DNA of 64,000 nucleotides from Ligula intestinalis (GCA_036362985.1 JAYGXS010000005.1:26941969-27005968), one strand, 5' to 3'; counted from the first letter of the stretch, positions 42,677-55,036 are shown. A program made the numbers and translations. Notes: generated from the sequence alone by a model not told the origin.

Positions 42677-42909
42677 CCTGCAAGGAACAATCCCGGACCG
42701 TGAGTGTTTGAATGTGCCAAGGACACTTTTGCACGGACTCTGGATCAGGATGTTTTCATCATTTGGTGAAGATTGCTGGTGTTTCCCCCATTCCTCTTGC
42801 CAACATCGATCCCCTCGTTACCGTAACTTCTCGTACAGCTCTGTGCAGCAGTCCTATTATCAAAAGAAGAGGCAAGCACTAGAAAAAGATTTTTATTGTG
42901 GTTGACCTT

Positions 42910-43985
42910 TTCTGTATTCGCCTGATTGTAGGCGGACTACGTGGTGCGCAAGTTCTCATCTGCAACATTTGTATGATTATCTCGTCACTCGTCTTCTTTA
43001 CGAACATGTTGTCCATGATTTGATCCACTGTTTCGCCTCCCTGATGTTCGATCCTGGTGCCAGTTACACGCTCATACAGTGGGGAATAGTAGCTCTTGCT
43101 GTTCTAAAATTTCTCCCACGACAGAACACATTTTGACTCACAAACGTTCACATCATCATTATGGTCTTATCTTAATTTGTAGTATGAAACCTCCCTTCTC
43201 CATATGCAAAACGTGGAGCAGATTTTTCTTGTAAATATTTTTGACAGTAAGGCTCGGTGAACCCTACTACGATGTTTATCGTAGGAGTTTCTTTCACTGC
43301 ATCTTTCATTGTTCACCATATTTTCCAGATCATCAAGTGAAGTCGACGATTGTCATATCAATTATCAGTCATAATTGATGCGTAAAAGTTTGAGCCAAGA
43401 AAGTGGACTGCATGTATGCTACGTGACATCTTGTAAAATTCTTAAGTTCAAGAAACGGCAATTCGGATTTATATTTGTTAGTGCCAGTACGGCACTTTCG
43501 ATGCAAAATTAGTTTCGTAGAAAAATTCAAAAACGATTTTGACAATTTGCACAGATAAACGTAAAAATTTGCGATAATAATAGCAGAAATTGTCCTTTCA
43601 GAGCAATATTTAGCGATGTTTTGCAGATAATTGTGAATTGAAAAGCTAAACAATAAAGAAGGTTAAAAAATCTCACAATGAAAATGGAGGTAGTGCTCAA
43701 CAGACCTCAATTTTCAAAAGGCATGCAAGAGAAAAAAACTGCTTAGGAAAATAACACAGAGTAGTAGATTAGAAATAGGTGTAGGAATTCTGATCATGGT
43801 TAGTAGCCGACGAAACAGCAGCAGCTTAGACTGAGTAGTTCCATGTGGCTTCGTTTGATTAAGTAGTGGTTAAAGGAGGCATCTAGGTTACCGGGGACAC
43901 GAGTCAGAGAAAAAAGTCTCAAGAGGATCCCCAAAATTCGCGATGGTATTTTCTCGGAGTCATGGAAAAAGCTGCTCGTAAAAGA
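42910..43985. other. AT-rich, nothing recognised
   Basis: No conserved frame. The stretch ends where the 3' UTR of the CR1-like element (minus strand) begins. Confidence 0.35.
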
Positions 43986-43989
43986 TAAT

Positions 43990-46440
43990 AATATGTTCAT
44001 TGTGCCAGTTTACAGGCAATTGTAAAGAGTTGGTAATGCACCTCTTGGGCGCCTTCCAACACCTCGAAGGCCGGAAAAAACCTAAAACAAACTCCCTATG
44101 TTGCAGCCAGTATTGGTTTTGTTTCAGGTTTTGTGTTTTGTCAATACGGAGCGAGATCGGGAGTTTGTTTCAAGTGAAAAAACCTGCCTTCAAAGGTATG
44201 ATACAAACGGAATAAATGTACAGTTGTAAGCTGAGTTGACTCATCAGCAGGAAAATGTTGCATATCGTTTAGGGACATTAGTTCGAGACGGAGAGGGTCG
44301 GCACAAGAACACAGTGTTCTCAGTCTTCCTCCAATGTTTGTCGGCAGAAAGTTGTGCGCTATCGGCTGAAGGCTAAGCAGACTGCGGGTTGCTGCTTCAA
44401 CAGCATTATCTTCAGCATGAAGCCTGGCGGGGTTCAAAGTCCACGAACGACATCAGAGTGAAAGAGAGATTCCACCAAACCAGCACTTAAAATTTGTGAA
44501 AGCTGTCCTGAATGTAGAAAACTAGTTATAGCTCTCTTAAATATAGGGTAGTTTTGCTGGGTTTTAATACTTTTGGGCAGCTTATTCCAGATTTATATGG
44601 CATTTACTGAAAAGAATTGCCGGTACTTAACTATACGTGCCATAAGAAGAAATAAAAATACGTCTCGATGACTGGCGCGTCGAGAGTGCTCAAGCTGCCT
44701 TATTGTACTAAGGGGATTAAAGGTCTGACCATTCAAAATTTTCAACAATAAAAATAGACCCTTCTGCAATCGACGAAGCCATAGGGGATCCAGCTTTATA
44801 AGTTCGCGCCTTTGTTGATAGGTTAAGTTACGGTGTTCTGTAGTAAAAACTCTTCTAGTGAAGAAGTGCTGCACCGATTCTATTTTCTTCCGTTCACTAG
44901 TGCACAGAAGACTGAATAAAGGCAAGCAGTATTCAAGACTACGTCTCACGTACATATTATAAAGGCTAGTTCTAACCTACAGAGTCTTAACATTTCTAAG
45001 GATAAATCCGGTGGTTCGGCGTGCTTTCGAGACTATCAGGGCACAATGCTTTGACAAATTGAGACTATTAGAGTAGGATATGCCCAAATCCTTGATAACT
45101 CCTGGGACATTTAGTTCGTGGCCGTCAATGTTTAATCCCGGTTGATGATCGTCACCAATAACCATAACGGAACATTTGTGCCATGAAAGGGTGAGGCGCC
45201 ATGTGCAACACCACTGGGCGAAGGCCTGAAGATCCTTTCTTATGAGCTCAAGCACGATGTTGCGATCTGCCGTTTTATATCGATAAGCGACTTTTAAATC
45301 ATCAGCGTACATGAAGGGTTTGCCATACTGAAAACAATCCTAAACGTCGTTGACAAACAGGCAAAATAGGAGCGGACCCAGTACACTACCGTGTATAACT
45401 CCACTCCTCACATGCGTGGGGTTGGAGATAACATTGAAAATTTTTACTCGTTGTGTGCGAGCCTCCAAATAGGAAGATATGAAGTTCAGAGGCTTGCTAC
45501 CTATGCCGAAGGAAGCCAGTTTCAGGAAGAAAAGGTTAAGATCGACCCGATCAAAGGCCTTAGTAAAATCAAAGAAGACACCATAAAGGGCAAAACCACC
45601 GTCTCTAGATCGCAGCACAAAATCAAAGAAAGAGAGCTGACATGTGTCACAAGATCGTTTCTGGAGAGAGCTTTGTTGAGCTGTATTAAGCAGGTTGTTC
45701 TCTGTCAAGGGATGCGTCATCTTTTCTTCGGTCAAGGTCTCCAAGATCTTCGAGGCTGCGGGAAGTGTATTCATTGGCCTAAAGTTGTCGAATGACGTCG
45801 ATCGGCCATGCTTGCGAATAGGCATAATGTGCGATTGCTTCCACAACGAAGGAAAGGTTTCGCTCTCAAGAGCAAGATTAAATACCTTACAAAGAATAGA
45901 CGGAAAGATATCATTCGCTTCAGCTTTTAGAAGGCTAACTGGGACGCAATCTGGTCCTGGACTATAAGATTGACGATAACGGCGAACGGCTACAGTTACG
46001 TCCCAGAGGGTTAAACTTATGGTTTCGAGTACGGGACCCGCCCAAGCCCAGATAGCCGAAGCTGCAGTGAACGAGCGTTCACTTAAAGTTTTGGATAGGA
46101 ACGCATTGAAGCTATCTGTGGTCAACTTAGCGTCAGCTATAGGGTTTCCTAAAGCATCTTGAAGTATGGGGTGTTGCGTTTTCCTCTGCGCTTTTACTGT
46201 ACGCGAAAAGAGTTTCGCAACATTAAGGGAAGGATTTTCAGTGAAGTGGGCCTCGTCGGCTGTATGCTTTTCTTCCGAGAGCTTCTTAGCCTGCTCAAAG
46301 ATCAGTGTGATCAAGGGCAGAACGGAAGTGTCGTTCTGCCGATGCAATTGATGAGAGAGGAGAGTAGAAGGTTATTATAATAAGTGTTAAGATAAATGTG
46401 CAGCCTTCGCTTCAAAGCAGACAGTCTAGTTAACCACCCT
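43990..46440 (-). pseudogene. CR1-like LINE family A, RT nearly complete, three nonsense codons
   Basis: The minus frame reads SYSPGPDCVPVSLLKAE, LWKQSHIMPIRKHGRS, FFDFTKAFDRVDLNLFFL, GVIHGSVLGPLLFCLFVND, a TAG at 45340, then PFMYADDLKVAY (catalytic box intact). A second TAG lies at 44977 (before VRTSLYNMYVRRSLEYC) and a TAA near 44590 (before IWNKLPKSIKT). No frameshift separates these parts. The 3' UTR down to about 43990 matches 50.1-50.45 kb. The endonuclease is missing. It is one of the least decayed elements in the window. Confidence 0.9.
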
Positions 46441-46700
46441 TTTTCAATTGACAAGTTTTTGCAAAGAAAGATATATCTGGAAGTAAAAAAACAAAGAGTG
46501 GTTAGATGAAGAGGATGCAGGAAGAGGTATAATAAGTGCCGAGTTTCTTAACTTGTAGGGACGGCTTGCGGGAGGAAATGACAGAATGTTAGGGAAGATT
46601 TGTCCCATTATTAAGGCGGAAAAGGAGAGAAAAGCCTGTTTCCAATCTCCTGACCCAAATAAATCTTAGTTTCGTTAATTGGCATCTACTTGAGTAAGAA
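46440..46700 (-). pseudogene. CR1-like LINE family B, short fragment
   Basis: The stretch ATATCTGGAAGTAAAAAAAC ... CCAAATAAATCTTAGTTTCG ... AATTGGCATCTAC aligns by eye with 50.83-51.05 kb, the C-terminal coding part of family B on the minus strand. It is 260 bp and decayed. Confidence 0.6.
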
Positions 46701-46709
46701 GTTCTGGAA

Positions 46710-47280
46710 ATTGTTGTATAGTCACTTTATGTCACTTTATTAAGAGAAGAAGGCTTTTGCCCTTTAGCTCCCTATTCATAACCAATGAAGCAATTTTCGT
46801 GCGAACAATTTTTGAACATTTTCCATTTATGAACGGCTAATTTCTTTCATCAAAGCGAAGCATGGGTAGAGAGTGAGTTTGAGAACGGGCAACAAATAAA
46901 CAATTATCTACGCAAATTTGCAGTCTATTTAACAAGGTGGATGGCATAAAACCGCTCGTGAGCTATTTGTAATTTCACATCACAGCTTAAGCGAACATTT
47001 GATGAAATGAGCAGATAGCAGATACAGAAGTGGGAATAAAAGGTTTTCAGTTTGTCCGCGTTCATTCAATTAAACGAAGGGGTGGGGAATCACGGTGCTC
47101 ATATGAGGAAGCATGGACTACCTGCTGTTGTGTCGTCAAAAAATCGAAATATTTCATATGAAATACATAGTAAGAGATTAAAAGTACCGAACTAACTGGA
47201 CCTCCATATTTCCTTGTTATACCAACACCCAGAGCAAGGGACGGGCAATGACGGTTCATTCATCACGGACATTACTTAAC
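46710..47280. other. Nothing recognised
   Basis: AT-rich, with no recognised frame or repeat. Confidence 0.35.
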
Positions 47281-47289
47281 TCCACCAGA

Positions 47290-47720
47290 GCAAACACGTC
47301 TTATGTCTTGAAAATATAAAATCTGCGGATATTCACTGGGAATTGGTGCACTGTTCGCGAGCAGAATGCTCAATCGAACGAACTTTACAACGTTACAATA
47401 TGTCAAGGCTGCAGACAAGGCCATCGGATTGCTGCACGTAATCAAAAGGGCATTTTTACCTTTTAAGAAATATATATTTGGCCACAGGTACGGCAACTTT
47501 CTTCGACCACATCCCGAATATAACGTACAGGCGTGGCAGCCATGGCTCGCAAAAGACAGCACATGTCCTAAAAAGCGCAGCGTCGGGCAACTAAGCTAGT
47601 AAGAGGTCTAAAAAGCGCACCTGCATAAAAATGCTTATCACTATCAAGCAAGGGCGGAATAAATTTCTGAAGCTTAGCCGACGACCGAAGAAGGAAGACT
47701 TGAGTGACGGACCTGGACGA
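47290..47720 (+). pseudogene. CR1-like LINE family C, RT thumb fragment
   Basis: TTLQYVKAADKAIGLLHVIK, RAFLPFKKYIFG, then LRPHPEYNVQAWQPWLAKD parallels the thumb region of CR1-like RT (VKAASKAMGLL...AFVRPHLEYCVQAW). After a frameshift RRATKLVRGLKSAP follows. Confidence 0.75.
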
Positions 47721-47849
47721 ATTAGCATCACTCAATGTTAGGGACTCCCTATGCCTATCTCGTGCAAGCCTAATTTTAAACGCTTATTCAAATATTTGCG
47801 CTATCCTTACGTGAACTGACAAGCGTCAGTGTGGTTGCATTAGGGAAGC

Positions 47850-48390
47850 CAAATCGGAATGGAAATTCGTTTGAAAGTGTTATTCCACGTGGTAGCGTTC
47901 TGGATCACGTTATGTAGCTGAAAATGTGAATGACTGTCTTGGTGGCCTCACCTGTGAGAAATGAATGCTCGCTTACGATTTGATATTATAAAAATGCAAT
48001 TTAAAGTCTAGAGGATGTGCAGACCGTACCAAATAACTTGGATTGCTTGCAGAAGTGCTGTGGTATGTGACTACTTAACCTTAATTTCAACAATTGCCCA
48101 GCAATCTGACTACGGGTAAGTTACGGAATGATTATATGACTTGAACATGAATATTGAATCGGAGTTTACCAAGTTCGGCAAGTAAACAAGCTAACACACC
48201 TAGGTGTGTGCATGGCACGCACGCTCAAACCATCAAGTCATTAAGCCAAATTGCAAAGAAAGGTATCGGCGTCCTATGAGCAATCAGGAGATCCCTCTTT
48301 TATTTTGCCAAAGAGCTCTTTGATTGCGTGCTTGGAAAATTTGTTTGACCTGTGTTAGAATACTGCTGGAGGAATTAAGGCAATCGCCTT
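47850..48390 (+). pseudogene. CR1-like LINE family C, RT palm and thumb, second fragment
   Basis: PRGSVLDHV (for PQGSVLGPL), then SLEDVQTVPNNLDCLQKCC, LGVCMARTLKPSS and a shifted SSLIACLENLFDLC. The palm lies downstream of a thumb piece from the same family, so the two fragments are separate or rearranged copies. Confidence 0.65.
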
Positions 48391-48546
48391 CGTTACTGCC
48401 TATATTAGCTGTGAACTGACCCATAACGACTTCGGCCAGGCAGCTAGTTACACAAACGAATCTAGATATTTTGATATCGAACAAATTCAATCCCTTTCCA
48501 TAATTGCATTAAACAGCACGCATTTGCACTGCTACATCACAAAGGC

Positions 48547-48912
48547 ATGCGCAGCACTCTTCTAAGGGCAATTTTAGAAAATCGCTGTTCAAGAATCACG
48601 AGCGAAGATTTTTATAGTGCGGCGTCAGTTGAAAAGGCTCTTGAGGCAACCATGAAGGCAGTTGAGAAGAAGAAGTTTTTGAAATCTCCTCCTGCCAAAC
48701 GAACTAAAAGTCTTAAATGTTTAAGGAATAAAACTCATAAGGATAAAGCCTGCATATCATATTTTACCCTTCTTAACAAATTTACGAACCTTGAGAAGGT
48801 GGTTAATAGTCTTAGAGTGGAGATGAAGGAGCTGAAGAAATTTTCTCGATTTCTCCCTCACGAGGAGAAACTGCCGATGCGTGAACTTGAGGGAGGGAAC
48901 CTTACTATATAA
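48547..48912 (+). CDS. Hypothetical 121-aa lysine-rich, coiled-coil-like protein
   Basis: An uninterrupted frame with an ATG start. It is rich in Lys (AVEKKKFLKSPPAKRTKSLK) with a predicted amphipathic segment LLNKFTNLEKVVNSLRVEMK near the C-terminus. The family is not recognised. It is followed by TAATAATAATTTG and a GTGAAAATAAAAAAATGA tail, which could be a LINE 3' end, so it may be part of a retroelement ORF (for example ORF1-like) or a host fragment. Confidence 0.35.
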   Translation: MRSTLLRAILENRCSRITSEDFYSAASVEKALEATMKAVEKKKFLKSPPAKRTKSLKCLRNKTHKDKACISYFTLLNKFTNLEKVVNSLRVEMKELKKFSRFLPHEEKLPMRELEGGNLTI

Positions 48913-49187
48913 TAATAATTTGTATATTTTAGACCCAAGGGGCCCTGTCGTTACAAACTTAGTGCTATCGTGAAAATAAAAAAATGATAAACAGTGAACT
49001 CTTATAACATAATTTTCATCGGCAGTTCAAAAACTCCTAAATCGGTGGATGAGTTCAGCGGACCACCGATTTCCAAAAAAACTATAGGATAAAAAATGGC
49101 CTTCATAGGTAACAGGGTTTAATGTGGTTAGATTGGGGTTCGATCAGGGTTCGAGACGTTTATGGTCATGGGAATAAAATATAAAAA

Positions 49188-50450
49188 ATGATAAAAAAGG
49201 ATCTTCAGGCCTTCGCCCAGTGGTGTTGCACATGGCGCCTCACCCTTTCATGGCACAAATGTTCCGTTATGGTTGTTGGCGACGATCATCAACCGGAATT
49301 AAGCATTGACGGCCACGAATTAAATGTCCCAGGAGTTATCAAGGATTTGGGCATATCCTACTCTAATAGTCTCAATTTGTCAAAGCACTGTGCCCTGATA
49401 GTCTCGAAATCACGCCGAACCACCGGATTTATCCTTAGAAATTTTAAGACTATCAAGGTTAGAACTTGCCTTTATAATATGTACGTGAGACCTAGTCTTG
49501 AATACTGCTCGCCTCTATTCAGTCTTCTGCGCACTAGTGAACGGAAGAAAATAGAATCGGTGCAGCACTTCTTCACTAGAAGAGTTTTTGCTACAGAACA
49601 CCGTAACTTAACCTACCAACAAAGGTGCGAACTTATAAAGCTGGATCCCCTATGGCTTAGTCGATTGCAGAAGGGTCTTTTTTTACTGTTTAAACATTTG
49701 AATGGTCAAACCTTTAATCCCCTTAGTACAATAAGGCAGCTTGAGCACTCTCGACGCGCCAGTCATCGAGACGTATTTTTATTTCTTCCTGTGGCACGTA
49801 CAGTTAAGTACCGGCAATTCTTTTCAGTAAATGCCATATCAATCTGGAATAAGCTGCCCAAAAGTATTAAAACCCAGCAAAACTACCCTATATTTAAGAG
49901 AGCTATAACTAGTTTTCTACATTCAGGTCAACTTTCACGAATTTTGGGTGCTGACTCGGTGGAATCTGCCTTTCACTCTGATGGCGTTCGTGGACTTTGA
50001 ACCCCGCCAGGCTTCATGCTGAAGATAATGCTGCTGAAGCAGCAGCCCGCAGTCTGCTAACCCTTCAGCCGATAGCGCGCAACTTTTGCCGACAACCATT
50101 GAAGGAAGACTGAGAACACTGTGTTCTTGTGCCAACCCTCTCCGTCTGGAACTAATGTTTTTAAACGATATGAAACAGTTGTCCTGCTGATGAGTCAACT
50201 CAGCTTACAATTGTACATTTATTCCGTTTGTATCATACCTTTGAAGGCAGGTTTTTTTCACTTGAAACAAACTCCCTATCTCGCCCAGTATTTACAAAAC
50301 AAAAAACCTGAAACAAAACCAATACTGGCCGCAACATAGGGAGTTTGTTTTAGGTTTTTTCCGGTCTTCGAGGTGTTGGAAGGCGCCCAAGAGGTGCATT
50401 ACCAACTCTTTACAATTGCCTGTAAACTGGCATAATAAACATATTATATT
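49188..50450 (+). pseudogene. CR1-like LINE family A, 5'-truncated copy with open 3' frame
   Basis: A 270-codon open frame reads KDLQAFAQWCCTWRLTLSWH, KDLGISYSNSLNLSKHCAL, MYVRPSLEYCSPLFSLL and SIWNKLPKSIKTQQNYP, with no stop. It starts just after an A-rich junction (ATAAAAAATGATAAAA). The 3' UTR (50001-50450) holds a hairpin, AAACAAACTCCCTAT (50265-50279) with its perfect complement at 50336-50350, and an inner CCAGTATT/AATACTGG pair. The sequence is very similar, in opposite orientation, to 43990-45270. Confidence 0.9.
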
Positions 50451-50639
50451 ATTATAATTTATCGTTGAGTTAAGAAGGGGTCATCTGGGACAACAGGAGG
50501 AGACAGAAGAAGTCACAGCAACATCACCGAGATGCGACCCCCCTGACTCCAGAGCCCATCGAATAGTTGGCGATAACCATTAATAGCTACCTCGAAAACC
50601 ACAGCGAATTTTGCAAAAACTGAGAAGAGTTCGCAGCCC

Positions 50640-52320
50640 TTGGAAGTGATGCTTGAATCTGCCTCAAATGCCAGGAGGACCTTTTTTAAAATCTACAACT
50701 TGCGTGTTTGGAAAGGAGACAGACAGTAACGACTGTATTTCTTCGAAAGATAAATTCTTATGTAATTTGCCTTTAAAAATCAATAGTGTAGAAGACAGCC
50801 TAATATTGAGTGGAATGTTGTTCCAAATAAAAGCATATTTGGAGGTAAAAAAGCGAAAACGGTTAGATGTGGAGCTACGGGGTGGTAAATTTATCATGGA
50901 AGAGTTTCGAGTGGCGTAAGGTCGGTCTACCGGAAGAAAAGCGTTAATTTGTGGGAGATCAGGATTATTGTTAACGCGAAACAGAAAGCATATACCAGCT
51001 TCGAGTCTTCTTACCCAAACAAATTTAATGTTTGCTAACTGACATCTATCTGCATAACACATACCAGACCCAGAAACAGAAAAATATTTTACGCGTAAAA
51101 ACTCGCTGAACCTTTTCAATCTTACTATGGTCATTCAAGGTCATGAGACCAAAAAGCGGACAGCAGCATTCTAGTATAGGGAAAACAAACAGGCGGCATA
51201 GTTTTAACTTCATTTCTGGAAGAAAAAAATTATGCGATATAAACCCACATATCTGTGCGGCCTTGGCAGAAATTCGATCTGCATGAGGTGATAATGCAAG
51301 CTTATTCGAGTTGTAACGGGCCAACCTGACCCACTGGGTCTAGGAGTTGTTTGAATCTTTTCAAGGTCAGTCTTNNNNNNNNNNATTCTATCTGCTGAGA
51401 GTCGACGTCCTCCTTTGTTATTAGTTCACGCACCGGATTCGTCAAGGCCACGTGTAGTACGAAATACTACAGTGTAAGTAAGACCCAAATCCTTTATCGT
51501 AGATCTTTCTAACAGTGGACTATTTTGGAAGATAATGGGTCCAGGAAGCCTTGCGGGACCAAAACACATGAAACTACATTTGGATGGAGAAAACTCCATC
51601 TACCATGTAGCGCTCCAACTTGACAGGGTACGCAAGTTTGCGTTAACTTTACCAACACAACTACTGGCCATGTCCTTAGAAAATGAGTAAATACACCTAA
51701 GGTCATCAGCATCAATGAAATTTTCCTAATTATTTAGCACTATCGAAGTTTTATTCATGCAAAGAATGAAAAGGAAGGGACCTAAAACCGTACCTTGTAA
51801 AACGCCACTCGTGATCGTCTGAGGCATCGAGTAGCTTTTGCCTACTATGACCTTCTGGCTGCATTTAGACATGCAGGAGGCAATAAAATTGAGGAGGGGA
51901 GGCCTGATGCCTAGGGCTTTCAGTTTCACTAAAATGCGCCTATGCTGCACCTAGTCAAAAGCTTTACTAAGGTCAAAGTAAATCACTATGACTGATTGCT
52001 GTTCATTACGAAGTGAAGTAACCAGGTTAAGGAATGCCAAGTGGCAGGTTTACCATGATCTTCCAGGTAGAAATCCGTGCTGTGAGGCGTTTAATAGTTT
52101 ATTTTCTACATAAAAATCGAGAATTTGATTAAAAATGATCTTTTCCAGATGTTTGGCTAGGTCCGGGGTTTTATGAACACCTCCGTAGTTATTTACGTCC
52201 GAACGAGATCCTGACTTGAAGACTGGAAGACTAATAGATATCTATCAAGAGTCAGGAAAGAAACCGTTTAGAAGGTAAGCTGAGTGTATTTGCACTACCT
52301 TCCGGTTTATAGTAGAGCAC
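50640..52320 (-). pseudogene. CR1-like LINE family B, RT to 3' coding end, with scaffold gap
   Basis: The minus frames read HLEKIIFNQILDFYVENKLL, SQHGFLPGRS, VIYFDLSKAFD, GVLQGTVLGPFLFILCMN, FIDADDLRCIYSFSKDMA, MEFSPSKCSFMCFG, then (after the 10-N gap at 51375-51384) CRLFVFPILECCCPLFG, KIEKVQRVFTRKI and IWNNIPLNIRLSSTLLIF. Stops and frameshifts are frequent. The aspartate pair of the catalytic box (ADD) remains. Confidence 0.85.
51375..51384. other. Scaffold gap (10 N)
   Basis: Ten N inside the family B LINE. Unlike the gap at 22715, the flanks are not duplicated. Confidence 0.9.
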
Positions 52321-52340
52321 GCACAAACATGAGGTTTTGC

Positions 52341-53812
52341 TCAACCCATTACCTCTCGGTGATCTCATATGAGATCACTTAAAAGTTAAGAGCTTTCGTA
52401 ATTATATGTCTGTATGTACGCATATTTAACCTTCATACTATGTGTATTAGTTACATTTCTATGATATGCACATGAGATTTTAAAGTAATTTGCTCTAAAT
52501 TAATTTATATACAAGTTTGAAAAAGTCAAAAAGTACTCCTCAGAACTGTTTACATAAAAGAAACAAAATAAGTCATAGTAAAATACAATTAGAAGATAAT
52601 ATTATATAGTACATGGTGAAGTCATAAACATAATCATTTTCATGCTAAAAAACACCAGTAGATGTAATATTATGGTAATAGCAGGGTTTAAAAGTTGCCA
52701 ATCTCGTATGAGATCATTGGGAGGAAGTGACTTCACGTTTATTATTGCTCACCGGATACATGAGCGTGGGTGCTTGTACAAACGTGTTGAAACCTGTCTA
52801 CTTTGTAGCCTTTATAAGCATCGTGTCAGTTTGCAGATTGTCATTCAATTGAAGAGCGTGGTTGATGATGGATATCGACTCGTCGACTGCTTAGTACGAT
52901 AATATATGATGTTGGTGTGATGTACATATGAAAACTATCATATATATGCATTGTAAAATGTATAATGCCCTATCTTCACTCGAATTGTGGACATGGCAGT
53001 TGTGAATGCACATATCATGTGCAACTTGCTATGTAGCGAAGATGAAAACTTAGTCAGCAAAATGGATTTATTTTCATATAGAAGAGCAATTTGCCAATCA
53101 TATTTGAAAATTTCGACGAACAGGCAACAACCTGGTAGGAAGCGTAGTTGTCCAGCACCTTCACAAATTTCTCATGATGTTCGTTTTGATTGCAAAGGAC
53201 ACATATTATGAAAAAAGTGAACAAAGGCGATGCCAGAACAAGCCATGCACTGCCCGACCGAGGACGTATTGTTTCAAATGCGCAGTCACTCTATGCGTTA
53301 CCCGTTTGGCTTCTTATCAGAACTGCAATGGCTGAGCATAAAAGTAACTGTAATAACTAAAGCTGTGCAGTCACAATATGTGTAAGCCATTTCATAATTA
53401 CAAAGGACAAACGTAGCATTACTTCATATTACTTATTTTTGTGTAGCTGTATAAATAAAATTTCGCTTTGAAAATAATGTATTTTTATTGTATGAAAATT
53501 TTAAAATTACATGTTTTTTCTGTTTTAAAAATAAAACGTTTATGGTTATATATTTTTTTATTCATCCATTTTTCCACATAGAATGAGGAGTTTTGAAGAC
53601 CGGAACTAGAGCTTACATTTTGAGATATACTATAGTCATTGCAACTGTATTGTCACACTGATCTCATATGAGATCACCTAATATCTCGTTTATTTCTATT
53701 TAAAATAAAATTCTGACTATTTCATCGTGTTTCTCACGCTTTTTTACCATAAGTATTCAAGTTTCATAACAAAAATCAAAGTGGTTCAAAATTATGGGAG
53801 GTAATGGGTTAA
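52341..53812 (+). mobile_element. piggyBac-type DNA transposon remnant
   Basis: Perfect 11-bp terminal inverted repeats, CCCATTACCTC (52345-52355) and GAGGTAATGGG (53798-53808), are bordered by TTAA on the right (53809-53812) and TCAA on the left, a mutated TTAA target duplication. An identical 18-bp palindrome, TGATCTCATATGAGATCA, lies just inside both ends (52360-52377 and 53659-53676). The element is 1464 bp, shorter than an autonomous piggyBac, so it is internally deleted. Confidence 0.88.
52970..53340 (+). pseudogene. piggyBac transposase, C-terminal remnant
   Basis: VDMAVVNAHIMCNLL and FSYRRAICQSYLK match the end of the DDE domain (DMAIVNAWILY). HDVRFDCKGHIL then, after a stop and frameshift, RRCQNKPCTARPRTYCFKC and VTLCVT form the Cys-rich C-terminal domain typical of the family. 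A frame at 52642-52902 may be an earlier part of the same gene. Confidence 0.82.
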
Positions 53813-53814
53813 AA

Positions 53815-55030
53815 GAGTGGGAAAATTCCCGATTAGCAAGGAACGTTGGATTTTGCCCGATTTTGATCTGTTTTCCCTTCACTAGACATCTATGGAGTGA
53901 ACTTTTTCTGGAAACAATACTACCACCTCAACACCTCAATATTTCACGAGTCGGACAGTCTACTATATGCAATTATTAAGGCAATCCCTCGTAGACGCTT
54001 TGTACGTTTCCGCCAATCAATACAGACACTTGGTTACTAATCAATATTACTCCCCGAAGGACAAATTGCATTTCAAAAAACGATAACTTACAAGTGGAGT
54101 CCCTACTTAGTCGTTCTAACACATTGGAGAGTTCAGAGAAGGACACTAAATACAGTGAGCGCTCGGCAGATTTCGGTAACTGCCATCGACTATGATCAAG
54201 TCGTGGATTTGATTGATTTAGGGGGCCGACAATACACAGGGGACTGATCTGGTCATGTCGAAAAACAGGATTGTCGCCTACAGAAGGTTCCCAGAGTCAG
54301 AAGTCAGTAAGACCAAGTAGGTAGGATAGTGTAATGTAAAAAGGAGCTAGCAAAGGACTCTGTCGAAAAGACCGGCTCACAGTAAGCAAAACAGTTGTTG
54401 TGTCTGTGTTCTGTGCCTGAGCGCGCGGCTAACAGGATCTGGAGGCGCCCTCTCACCAATCAGGTGACGGTGCACAGCGAGGCAAAAGCAAGACACCAAT
54501 ATGACCTTGAAGCATCACGCGACCAAGAGGCGGACAGTTACGCATGCATGGTTGACGGGCCAAGACATGATGAGTCATGCAGGGTGCTGCAACTAATTGG
54601 CACACGGGCGGCGGCGGCACGCAGCTCGGCAGCGAGGAAACCGTGGCAACGCAAGGGGTGATCGCTGGACCACCGCAGTCATTTCTGAGTCAGTGAGGTG
54701 CGCAGGACCTGGGAGCCAATTTCGCGACCTTCTGACAATTGAGCACTTGAAGTTGAGCAGTCTACTACTGTGTCCTGGCGGCAGTCTCCCCAGCTGACTA
54801 ATGCGTTTTTCCGAAACACAAGCGCATTCCATGCATTCGAGCGTTCTCCGTGTTTCAGTCACAGTAGTATTACACAGAACGCCGCGATGGAACTTCTACT
54901 TTATCATCAGTATATATACTTCGAAAAGTCGGTTCCCTTTCCGGATGGAATGCCCAGTTTTTATATTCAGCTGAATAAATTTGAAATTCTTAAGTTGTAT
55001 CTCAGGCGAAATTCTGTTTGACCTACATGC
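53815..55030. other. No recognised feature
   Basis: A GC-rich patch at 54.39-54.80 kb has overlapping frames on both strands (for example 54395-54661) without motifs I recognise. CpG content looks locally raised; it could be a repeat or a regulatory island. Confidence 0.35.
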
Positions 55031-55036
55031 AATTGT

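Noticed and set aside
48180..48300. Possible CRISPR-like or tandem arrays in AT-rich parts
   Set aside because: No regularly spaced repeats were seen anywhere in the window; the sequence is eukaryotic.
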